Translations under genes and position numbers: made by a program
The notes under the pieces: generated by a model
Databases searched by the model: none
What the model saw: the letters and a program-made list of their open reading frames with translations, nothing else
What the model was told of the DNA's origin: nothing
Part shown: piece by piece, positions 54,557 through 62,819 of the stretch
Layout: each line of letters starts with the position of its first letter
Position numbering within the stretch: the first letter of the stretch is position 1
From: Corynebacterium minutissimum
GTDB taxonomy: Bacteria; Actinomycetota; Actinomycetes; Mycobacteriales; Mycobacteriaceae
Direction: 5' to 3'
DNA length: 64,000 nucleotides
NCBI RefSeq assembly: GCF_016889765.1
Contig: NZ_CP069533.1
Location: 2,356,001-2,420,000 of the forward strand

Positions 54557-55957
54557 ATGCTGCATTGGAAAGGACATAATCGAAGGAGTTCGACCCAACG
54601 CCGTACTTCCCGCAGGGGAGTAGCCACTCTCTCTGCCATCACTCTCGCTCTCAGTGGTCTCAGCATCACTTCTTTTAACTCGGTGGCCCCAGAGGCTTCC
54701 GCTGAATCGTTTACCGGCGGCATCCGTGATAAGTCCGGCGCGGTAGAGAAGGACGCCCAGCAGGCGTCCGACCTGCCGGCCGGTTCATGTGTTGTTGAGA
54801 GCGGTGAGAGGAGCGGAAGTCAGGCAGGTTTCAGCTGGAGCACCCTGGAGCCGAGTAAGTCCAGCCTCGACAGAAAGCTTGGGGCCTGAGCGTCGCCTTT
54901 GATAACTCGAAGGACCGCACATTCGCCGATTGGTACTTCACCAATACGGGGAACCTTGGCGCATTCTTGAATACCGTCGAGGTGCCTTCCATGGAGGCCG
55001 GCCAGACCTTCCTTGACAAGAGCGTCACTCACAAGGCCGACGAAAACATCAACATTACTGCTAGTGGTCGCATTCTACGGAACTTGAATATCTACGCAGA
55101 GCTGACCGATGAGAAAGTCAAGCAGTTCGCTTCGGCCTCTGGTGATCACCCTGTACGTTACGCCTGGCAAAGCAACTACAAGCGGGACAATCCTGATGGT
55201 CTGAACGCGACCCTGGGGCCCAGCGCTGCTTTTGGCGCTACTGTAAACCCGTGGCCGAGCGAGAACATCGAATGTAACCCGATCACGGTTTCGTGGGAGA
55301 GTCAAGAAAAGCTGGTCATTAGGCCCGGCGAAGAGCTCAAAGTCGGCAAAATCAATGTCCCGGCTGTGAAGAATGGTGGCACGGATGATTCCCTGTCCCG
55401 CATGGTCGTGGAGGCTTACGACGCGCAGGGTAACTTCATTGGCACAAGCGACACCGGTGCTTCCGGAGGTGGTGCGTCGAGTGTACGTATTGATCAGACC
55501 ACCGGCGAAATCTTCTACACCATGCCGAAGTACAAGGGCACGGACCTGAGCGACCAGCAGGGCATGCGCTTTAGCGCGCTTGCTAAGCCCCGTACCGTCG
55601 AGCAGTTGCAGGCTGCGGTTGAACACAACAATAGCGGTGCAGGCAGTGCATTCGAAAGCTCCAACTCGCTGACCCGCTACAACCAGGCGAACGTTATCGC
55701 GAACCACCAGTGGAGCTTCGACGACACCCAGTTCCACGACCAATGTTGAGTCCAAGGATGTTCAGCCGAGCCAGAGCGACAACACCAGCCGCTACACTGG
55801 CAAGTCCCCGAGCACCACGGATTCCAAGAAGAGCACCAACTCTGGCTTCCTGGCTAACACTGGTGCGAACGTCTTGGGTCTGCTGGCCGCAGGTCTGGCA
55901 CTCATTGCCGGTGCCGCACTGCTGCTGCGCCCTGGTCGCCGCCGCAAGGAGTCCTAG
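54557..55957 (+). pseudogene. LAxTG-anchored surface protein, frameshifted twice
   Basis: Three pieces in order. Residues from ATG 54557 give a signal peptide (RRGVATLSAITLALSGLSIT, cleavage after ASA) and about 60 mature residues before TGA at 54887. From about 54860 the coding continues in a second frame (WGLSVAFDNSKDRTFADWYF onward, to a TGA at 55747-55749). From about 55736 it returns to the first frame (TNVESKDVQPSQSDNTSRYT) and ends in FLANTGANVLGLLAAGLALI and a basic tail, a sortase sorting signal. The whole would be about 465 aa. Net frame is restored, and nothing homologous explains the middle domain. Sequencing error at both points is possible. Confidence 0.75.
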
Positions 55958-56020
55958 AACTACCTAGGACCCTGGGGCCAATTTGGCACCCTAGGCCACG
56001 GCTACTGAGGCCGTGAAGAA

Positions 56021-56050
56021 AACGCCCGAGCACAACGCTCGGGCGTTTCT
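56021..56050 (+). terminator. Terminator after the surface-protein gene
   Basis: 11-bp stem AACGCCCGAGC (56021-56031) / GCTCGGGCGTT (56037-56047) with a 5-nt loop, followed by TCTTGTTTTG. A classic intrinsic terminator 64 bp after the LAxTG gene. Confidence 0.85.
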
Positions 56051-56419
56051 TGTTTTGTCTATTTGGCACTCTGGTTACCGAGGTGATGCTAGTACTTCTA
56101 TCCGTGTGGCGTGGTGGCGAGGTTGCGGCTGGGAAGCCACCAGTTCATTCCCGTTCCGGTGGATAGGGCGGCACGGGAACCTTCTGGCTTTGATGTAGCT
56201 TCCGCGCAACGTTGAGAGCGCAAAAAATGAGCACGATAGGCGGCGCAACGAGGTCGGTTGAAGGGCTATCGTGCTCATTTTTCGCAGGCGGGGAGGGAGA
56301 GAATGATCCGAAGAAGGATCCCTAGGTTCCAGCCGGGGCAGAAGGCATAGCAAAGGCCCCAGCCGCCACTGCTCGGGGAGAGGTGGAAAGACCGGGGCCT
56401 TGGAAGGGCCTAGACGCTA
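56051..56419. other. Intergenic region with a long inverted repeat and the kgd terminator
   Basis: No gene supported. AAAAATGAGCACGATAG (56223-56239) and its exact complement (56266-56282) form a 17-bp stem with a 26-nt loop; a bidirectional terminator is the simplest reading. AAGGCCCC (56353-56360) with GGGGCCTT (56394-56401) lies 19 bp beyond the kgd stop and probably terminates kgd on the minus strand. The left part (56058-56215) shows nothing recognisable. Confidence 0.65.
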
Positions 56420-59400
56420 CTAGATGTCGAATGCCTCTTCCAGCAGGTTCTTCTGCTCAATCTGGTGAACCTTCGCGTTACCGGTTGCAGTCGAGGACTG
56501 CGAGCGACGGGAGACGCGGACCAGCTCCGGCATATCCGGGATGAGCTCACGCAGGTGCTCGTTGTAGAACGGCCACGGACCCTGGTTGGCCGGCTCGTCC
56601 TGAACAAAGCGAACCTGCTCAGCGTTCGGGTAGGACTCAAAGGCCTCACGCAGGCGGTTGAACGGAATCGGGTGAAGCATCTCCACACGCACGATGGCGA
56701 TGTCATCGCGGCCATCGGCTTCCTTCTTCTTGGCCAGCTCCCAGTAGAGCTTGCCGGAGACCAGCATGATGGTCTTGACCTTGTCGGCGTCGCCCACCTT
56801 CTTACCGTTGATGTCGAAGAAGTTCGGGTCGTTGATAACGGACTGGAACTTCGTGACCTCGGTGAAGTCGGATACGGAGGAGGTCGCAGCCTTGTTACGC
56901 AGCATGGACTTCGGGGTGAAGACGACCAGCGGGCGCTTCATCTCACCGAGGGCCTGGCGGCGCAGCAGGTGGAAGTGATTGGCCGGGGTGGATGGCTGGG
57001 CCACGGTCATGGAGCCCTCAGCGCACAGCTGCAGGTAACGCTCGATGCGGGCGGAGGAGTGGTCCGGGCCCTGGCCCTCGTAGCCGTGCGGCAGCAGCAG
57101 GATCAGGCTGGAGAGCTGGCCCCACTTGGCCTCACCGGAGGAGATGTACTCATCGATGATGGTCTGAGCGCCGTTGGCGAAGTCACCGAACTGTGCCTCC
57201 CAGGCCACGACGGCATCCGGGTTACCCACGGTGTAGCCGTACTCGAAGCCCATGCCGGCGAACTCGGTCAGTGCCGAGTTGTAGACCATGAACTTACCGC
57301 CGTTGCCCTTGGACGTAGCCAGGTGAGCAACCGGGTTGTACTCTTCGCCGGTGGCTGGGTCGAAGGCCACAGCGTGGCGCTGGGTAAAGGTACCGCGGCG
57401 GGAATCCTCACCGGCGAGGCGAACAACCTTGCCGGAGTTAGCCAGGGAACCGAAGGCGATGAGCTCGCCCCAACCCCAGTCGATGCCGCCTTCGCGGGCG
57501 GACTTCTGGCGCTCCTTGGCAACCTTGCCCACACGCTTGTGGTACTCGAAGCCCTCCGGCGGGGTGCCGTAGGCATCGCCAATCTCCGCCATCTCCTCGG
57601 CGGTGATGGAGGTATCCAGACCGCGGGTGAGATCCTGGGAGGAAGTAATACCGGTCTGCTCCTTCGGGCCGGCCTTCTCCGCTTCCTTATGCTCAGCGAA
57701 GACGGACTCCATCTGGTCATGGAAGTCACGTGCAGCTGCCTCTGCTTCTTCATCAGACAGGTCACCGCGGCCGATGAGCTCCTCGGTGTAGCGCTCACGG
57801 ACGGACTTGTGGTTGTCAATGATGTCGTAGAGCCGCGGCTGTGTCATGGACGGATCATCAGCCTCGTTGTGGCCGCGCAGGCGGTAGCACACGAGGTCAA
57901 TGAAGACGTCCTTGCCAAAGCGGCGGCGGTACTCAGTGGCGAGCTTACCTACCCAAACAACAGCCTCCGGGTTGTCGCCATTGACGTGGAAGACCGGGCA
58001 GTCGAAGCCCTTGGCCAAGTCGGTGGCGTAGTGCGTGGAACGGCCGGAATCCGGGGTAGTGGTGAAGCCCACCTGGTTGTTGACCACAACGTGGACCGTA
58101 CCGCCGGTGGTGTAGCCACGCAGCTGGGACAGGTTGATGGTCTCCTGCACCACGCCGAGGCCGGTGAAGGAAGCATCGCCGTGGAGCATGATCGGGACAA
58201 CGGTGTGGCCCTCCGGGCCCTTGTCCAGGATGTCCTGCTTAGCGCGGGCAATACCTTCCATGACCGGGTCAACGGCCTCGAGGTGAGACGGGTTAGCAGC
58301 GAGGGTGACCTTGATTTCCCCATCGCCGAACATCTGCAGGTGCTCGCCCTCAGCACCGAGGTGGTACTTCACGTCGCCAGAGCCGCCAAGCTGGCCGCCC
58401 TTGTAGTTGCCATCGAACTCACCGAAGATATCGGCCAGCGGCTTGCCCACGATGTTAAAGAGCACGTTGAGGCGGCCGCGGTGCGGCATACCGATGACGA
58501 CCTCGTCAAGATCCTGGCCAGCGGCAGTGTCCACGATGGAGTCCAGCAGAGCGATGAGGGACTCAGCACCCTCCAGGGAGAAACGCTTTTGGCCTACGTA
58601 CTTGGTCTGCAGGAAGTTCTCGAATGCCTCGGCAGCGTTGACCTTCTGCAGGATGTACTTCTGCTCAGAGTTGGACGGCTTCGGCATGCCGGCCTCAATC
58701 TGCTCCTGCAGCCAGCTGCGCTCATCGCGGTCCAGGATGTGGGTGTATTCCGAGCCCACCTTGAGGGTGTAGGCGGAGCGTAGGCGAGTAACCACCTCGC
58801 GCAGTGTCATGGTCTCCTTGCCACCGAAACCACCCACGTTGAAGGTACGGTCCAGATCCCAAATGGTCAGACCGTGAGTAGACAGGTCGAGGTCGCGGTG
58901 GTCCGGCCACGGCAAGCCCGGCTGCTTCCAACCCAGCGGGTTGATGTCAGCAAGGAGGTGGCCGCGGGAGCGGTAAGCCTCGATGTACTGCATGACGCGA
59001 GTGTTCTTATCGACGCCCGTGTTAGGCACGTCAGCAGCCCAACGGAAGGGCTGGTAGGGAACACCCAGGGACTCGAAGAGCTCGTCCCAGAAAGCATCAT
59101 CCAGAATGAGCTGGCCAATGGTGCGCAGGAACTCACCGGACTCCGCGCCCTGAATAACGCGGTGGTCGTAGGTGGAGGTCAGAGTAACCAGGCGGCCTAC
59201 GCCCAAGTCAGCCAAGCGGTCGGCGGAGGTGCCAGCGAACTCAGCCGGGTAGTCCATGGAACCGACACCAATGATGGAGCCGGAGCCCTTGGTCAAGCGG
59301 GCGATGGAGTGGCGGGTACCGATGCCGCCCGGGTTGGTGAGGTTAATGGTGACGCCGGAGAAGTCATCCATCGTCAGCTTGTTCTTGCGGGAACGGTCAA

Positions 59401-60163
59401 CGATGTCCTGGTAGGCATCGATGAACTCGGCAAAAGTCTTGTTCTCTGCTTCCTTAATGGCGGCAACCACGAGGGCGCGGGAGCCATCCTTCTGCGGAAG
59501 GTCAATGGCCAGGCCCAGGTTGACGTGCTCCGGCTGAACCACGGTGGGCTTGCCGTCCTGAATCTCGTAACGCACGTTCATGTCCGGGTGGATCTGAACG
59601 GCCTTAACCAGGGCGTAACCCAGGATGTGGGTAAAGGAGATCTTGCCTCCGCGGGTGCGCTTGAGGTGATCGTTGATCATTGCGCGGTTTTCCCACATGA
59701 GCTTGACCGGGATGTCGCGGACGGTCGTAGCGGTGGGGATCTCCAGGGATTCGTCCATGTTCTTGGCAATTGCCTTGAACATGCCCTTGAGCACACGGGA
59801 GCCGGGCTCCGGGGCGTCCTTGATGCGGTCGAGCGGGGACTCCGACTTCTTCTGATCCGCCTTCGGCTTCGTCGCCGAAGACTTCGAGTCGCTCGGTGAC
59901 TTAGCGCCAGGGGCAGCAGGGGACTTCTCTGCAGGTTTAGCGGCGGAGCTTGCCTTCTTCTGTTCCGGTTTCTGTGCCGGGGCAGAAGCCGTGGAGCCAG
60001 AGGCCTTGGCGGAGGCCTTGGGCTGTGCGGCCTGCTTGGGAGCCCCGTTAGCCTCAAAGTAGTCACGCCACTCCTTATCTACGGAGTTTGGGTCCTTTGA
60101 GTACTGCTGGAACTGTTCGTCAATCAGCCACGCGTTCGGGCCGTAGATGCTCGATTTGCTCAC
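56420..60163 (-). CDS. odhA: 2-oxoglutarate dehydrogenase E1/E2 fusion (OdhA/Kgd)
   Basis: 1,247 aa. Order of parts: N-terminal E1 helix (SSIYGPNAWLIDEQFQQYSK), an Ala/Lys/Pro linker (about residues 40-110), an E2-type succinyltransferase domain without lipoyl domain (catalytic His in TYDHRVIQGAESGEFL near residue 335), then the E1 domain with THILDRDERSWLQEQIEA, IGMPHRGRLNVLFNIVGKPL and VVNNQVGFTTTPDSGRSTHY, and a C-terminal transketolase-like part. This E2-E1 fusion is specific to Corynebacteriales. It runs the oxoglutarate step of the TCA cycle with a separate AceF/Lpd. Monocistronic; intact despite the IS element starting 168 bp upstream of its start. Confidence 0.96.
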   Translation of the reverse strand: MSKSSIYGPNAWLIDEQFQQYSKDPNSVDKEWRDYFEANGAPKQAAQPKASAKASGSTASAPAQKPEQKKASSAAKPAEKSPAAPGAKSPSDSKSSATKPKADQKKSESPLDRIKDAPEPGSRVLKGMFKAIAKNMDESLEIPTATTVRDIPVKLMWENRAMINDHLKRTRGGKISFTHILGYALVKAVQIHPDMNVRYEIQDGKPTVVQPEHVNLGLAIDLPQKDGSRALVVAAIKEAENKTFAEFIDAYQDIVDRSRKNKLTMDDFSGVTINLTNPGGIGTRHSIARLTKGSGSIIGVGSMDYPAEFAGTSADRLADLGVGRLVTLTSTYDHRVIQGAESGEFLRTIGQLILDDAFWDELFESLGVPYQPFRWAADVPNTGVDKNTRVMQYIEAYRSRGHLLADINPLGWKQPGLPWPDHRDLDLSTHGLTIWDLDRTFNVGGFGGKETMTLREVVTRLRSAYTLKVGSEYTHILDRDERSWLQEQIEAGMPKPSNSEQKYILQKVNAAEAFENFLQTKYVGQKRFSLEGAESLIALLDSIVDTAAGQDLDEVVIGMPHRGRLNVLFNIVGKPLADIFGEFDGNYKGGQLGGSGDVKYHLGAEGEHLQMFGDGEIKVTLAANPSHLEAVDPVMEGIARAKQDILDKGPEGHTVVPIMLHGDASFTGLGVVQETINLSQLRGYTTGGTVHVVVNNQVGFTTTPDSGRSTHYATDLAKGFDCPVFHVNGDNPEAVVWVGKLATEYRRRFGKDVFIDLVCYRLRGHNEADDPSMTQPRLYDIIDNHKSVRERYTEELIGRGDLSDEEAEAAARDFHDQMESVFAEHKEAEKAGPKEQTGITSSQDLTRGLDTSITAEEMAEIGDAYGTPPEGFEYHKRVGKVAKERQKSAREGGIDWGWGELIAFGSLANSGKVVRLAGEDSRRGTFTQRHAVAFDPATGEEYNPVAHLATSKGNGGKFMVYNSALTEFAGMGFEYGYTVGNPDAVVAWEAQFGDFANGAQTIIDEYISSGEAKWGQLSSLILLLPHGYEGQGPDHSSARIERYLQLCAEGSMTVAQPSTPANHFHLLRRQALGEMKRPLVVFTPKSMLRNKAATSSVSDFTEVTKFQSVINDPNFFDINGKKVGDADKVKTIMLVSGKLYWELAKKKEADGRDDIAIVRVEMLHPIPFNRLREAFESYPNAEQVRFVQDEPANQGPWPFYNEHLRELIPDMPELVRVSRRSQSSTATGNAKVHQIEQKNLLEEAFDI

Positions 60164-60475
60164 GGCAGGTGTTCGCCTCTTTCTGTGCTTTAAAGTTTGT
60201 CTTTAATCGACTGTAGTAGGCCATTCCATGGGCGCGAAAGGCACCCGGAAAGGTGTCTCCCCATATGATACGGCCCACGTAAGTTTGCTCACTACCCTGG
60301 GGCGCGTTTCCCGTGTTTATTCCCCCTGCAGGGGGGGTGTTCCTATATAGTTTGTCAACCTCGCGGGTGGATTAGCCGGGGTTGATTTTTCAGCCGGGGT
60401 TGTTTGGCCGTGTTGTTTTCTGGCATGGCTGTTAGCCGACTGGGGTTTCCCAGTCGGCTGTTTGGTTCTTGGGGT

Positions 60476-61684
60476 TTAGGCTGCTTTGACTTCCTGTGAT
60501 TGGTCGGGATCGCGGTAGTACTCGTGGTTGCTCATCATGGCGTATAGGACGTTGAGCCGTCTGCGGGCTAGTGCTACGACTGCAGCGTTGTGTCTCTTGC
60601 CTTCACGGCGCTTTCGTTCATAGAATTGCCGTGAACGCTCGTGGAATCTGATGGATGCAAAAGATGATTGCCATAGGGCGTTCTTTAATTTTTTATTGCC
60701 AGCTCTGTTCAGTGAGTTCGACATGATTGAGGTTCCGGACTGATTCGTTCGGGGTGATAAGCCAGCGTAAGAGGCTAGGTGCGCAGCTGTCGGGAAGTCG
60801 GACATGTCGCCCGCGGTCATGAGAATTTGGGCAGCCGTCTTCGGCCCGATTCCTGGCATGGATAGCAGGATTTGAGTGTGGGGGATGTCGTTGATGAGCT
60901 CGATGACTTCCTGCTCGATTTGTTTGCGGTGCTCGAGCTTTAAAAGCGCGTCCTTCGCCGACATTGCTACGCCCATTTCGGCATATTGTGCACCAGCAAT
61001 GGCGACTGTTTGCTCAGAGATGGCAGCGAATATGGCATCGATGACGGGCTCGGGATTGCGTGCCTTATAGCGTCGAGCGAAGGCAGCTGCTTTGGCTTTT
61101 CCGAGGCGCTTTATCTTGGTCGGCCCGCCGTAGCGTGCAAGTAGGTGCAGAACCCATTTGCGGTGGATCACCTGGCCGCGAAGGGCTTGCTCGAATTGCG
61201 GGTAGCAGCCAACTAGTGCACTTCGAATCTGATTGATGAGCCTGGTGTAGGAGCGCGCTAAGTCTTCGTCGATGCCGTTGAGGACTTTCAACTGGAGAAA
61301 GGCTTCTTCGACGCGGTCGACACTGCGGAGGGATTCCGGAAGGTTCTTTGCAGCGTGGGCGATGATATATGCATCCCGGATATCAGTTTTGGCATTACCA
61401 GCGTGGATACGTGAGAGTTGACGCATAGCCAAACCTGGAAGGTAGCGCACATCGATTCCGATATCTTGGGCAACCGCGACAGTTAGTCGCCCAATGTTAT
61501 TGGGCTGGTCCACGACGACAAGGACCTTGTGGTCGTTTGCGCTAAACGTTGAAAAGAGTGTGCGCAGGGATTTTTCGTTTTGGTTGATACGCTTTGATAG
61601 CACTTGGGCGCCGTCGATATCTAAGACGCAAGCGTGGTGAAAGTATTTGCCAACGTCCATGCCGATGACATAGTCGTAGGTCAT
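60476..61684 (-). CDS. IS110 family transposase, copy 2
   Basis: 402 aa, the same protein as copy 1 at every residue. It has the DEDD N-terminal domain and Tnp_20 C-terminal domain intact, so both copies should be active. Hairpin at 60434-60459 lies behind its stop, and AGGAGG precedes its start. Recent transposition is implied by the lack of any difference between copies. Confidence 0.95.
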   Translation of the reverse strand: MTYDYVIGMDVGKYFHHACVLDIDGAQVLSKRINQNEKSLRTLFSTFSANDHKVLVVVDQPNNIGRLTVAVAQDIGIDVRYLPGLAMRQLSRIHAGNAKTDIRDAYIIAHAAKNLPESLRSVDRVEEAFLQLKVLNGIDEDLARSYTRLINQIRSALVGCYPQFEQALRGQVIHRKWVLHLLARYGGPTKIKRLGKAKAAAFARRYKARNPEPVIDAIFAAISEQTVAIAGAQYAEMGVAMSAKDALLKLEHRKQIEQEVIELINDIPHTQILLSMPGIGPKTAAQILMTAGDMSDFPTAAHLASYAGLSPRTNQSGTSIMSNSLNRAGNKKLKNALWQSSFASIRFHERSRQFYERKRREGKRHNAAVVALARRRLNVLYAMMSNHEYYRDPDQSQEVKAA

Positions 61685-62015
61685 GCCAGACCTCCTAGCG
61701 AATTGAACGAGTATGAGACTTATTTCATCGCTGGTGGTCGGACATACTTCACGCTGGCATCCACATTACTTGAGACCTCACACATCCTGTGTGGGTCAGG
61801 TTCCTATTAGCAGTCTGGAGTATGTCACTGCCTTCGGCGGCATCACCCCCCGGATCATTTTCAGACAGGGACGAAAACAAGCCATACCGAAGCCAGCGAC
61901 TAGTTCCGCTGCCACAAGGCAGAAGGAACGCAGATAAACATAGCCTGCCCCAGCATGGGGCTAGGAGTACGAATCCTGGGCTCCTTCAAGCGGAACTGCT
62001 AACAACGTAATGGGG
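61685..62015 (-). ncRNA. Putative bridge RNA region of IS110, copy 2
   Basis: Identical to the copy 1 segment 51242-51572. The hairpins fall at 61779-61793 and 61947-61961. The last codons of the EcsC-like reading frame are contained in it, on the same strand, so transcription of that host gene would run into the IS non-coding end. Confidence 0.4.
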
Positions 62016-62716
62016 GAGAGCTGGGTGCCCGCATGGTTAATAACTTGGCGGGCAATTTTACGGTTGGCAGTCGTTCCCAGTACTGCACCTACCCCCATCG
62101 GCAAGAGTTTGGACAGCCATGCCCACTTCACTTTCTTACGGGCTTGCTTCAAAAAGAGCTTGGTCAGTCGGCCGTTGATACCACTCAGAGTTGGCCCCGA
62201 GAAACGGGAGAGGGTAGCAGCGGACTTCATGCCGGAGAGCGTGGTGACGTCGCCAAGCATGGTGTCCACCAGAGCACTGCCCTGGGATCCGGTGAGGACT
62301 ACGAGGACGAGCGCGCGGCGGCGCTCTTCATCGCGGATGTCATCGCCACGCAGGTGCGCCGAGGCCAGGATGTACCATGCGGCAGCCTCAAGGAAGACGA
62401 GGGATTCTGCACCTACTGCAGCCGCACCGGAGACCAGGCCGATGCCGGGGAAGGCAGCCGAGGCGCCTGCGGCCGCACCGGTGCCCGAGACAATGTTGAG
62501 GAAGTGCTTGTCAATGAGCTCCTGCAGCTCCTCGGGAGAGGCATTCTTGTTCTTCTTCTTCAAACGATCGACGTAGCCGATGATGATGGAGGATTGCACC
62601 GACACCACCTTGTTGATGGCCGCCAGAAAACCTTGACTAATACGGTTGCTCTCGTCCACGTCGAGCTTTTCCACCTCGGTCGGAGCGTCCTTTTCCTTCT
62701 GTCCAATTCCAAGCAT
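61961..62716 (-). CDS. EcsC-like protein with 3' end replaced by IS110
   Basis: 251 aa from the ATG at 62716 (AGGTG 8 nt upstream; a GTG at 62725 is the alternative). Charged N-terminus, then a region with ASAAFPGIGLVSGAAAVGAE and SLVFLEAAAWYILASAHLRG that resembles the hydrophobic core of EcsC-family proteins. Host sequence ends at about 62016 (HAGTQLSP); the last 16-17 residues and stop come from IS sequence. Reading across the IS in the minus direction, host sequence LQGE and TAA lies directly beyond it if one frame is assumed, so only about four native residues may be lost. Function unknown. Confidence 0.65.
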   Translation of the reverse strand: MLGIGQKEKDAPTEVEKLDVDESNRISQGFLAAINKVVSVQSSIIIGYVDRLKKKNKNASPEELQELIDKHFLNIVSGTGAAAGASAAFPGIGLVSGAAAVGAESLVFLEAAAWYILASAHLRGDDIRDEERRRALVLVVLTGSQGSALVDTMLGDVTTLSGMKSAATLSRFSGPTLSGINGRLTKLFLKQARKKVKWAWLSKLLPMGVGAVLGTTANRKIARQVINHAGTQLSPITLLAVPLEGAQDSYS

Positions 62717-62819
62717 GTTCTTCACCTGATTTCGTCTACATTGTTAACGGTATGTTCACTACCGTATCGAAAAAGCTGTTCCCAGCGCAGAGTCAGGCTG
62801 GGGGATTAGTCTAGGGGCC

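Larger units (their letters stand above)
60331..62015 (-). mobile_element. IS110-family insertion sequence, copy 2
   Basis: Same 1,685 bp as copy 1 (constant offset of 10,443). Left end at a seven-G run after CCTGCA, right end at AATGGGG before GAGAGCTGG. Inserted in the 3' end of the EcsC-like gene and upstream of odhA. Both copies are in the same orientation, enclosing 8.8 kb of host DNA. Right-end sequence after the G-run differs from copy 1 (GAGAGC here, AGTACT there), which fixes the boundary. Confidence 0.9.

Noticed and set aside
56465..58783. 772-aa plus-strand reading frame
   Set aside because: Entirely antisense to odhA, with no recognisable motif; it is a by-product of GC-rich codon use.
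49888..62015. Composite transposon carrying tatB-odhA
   Set aside because: IS110 elements do not usually mobilise as composites, and the enclosed genes are core genes in conserved order; two independent insertions are simpler.
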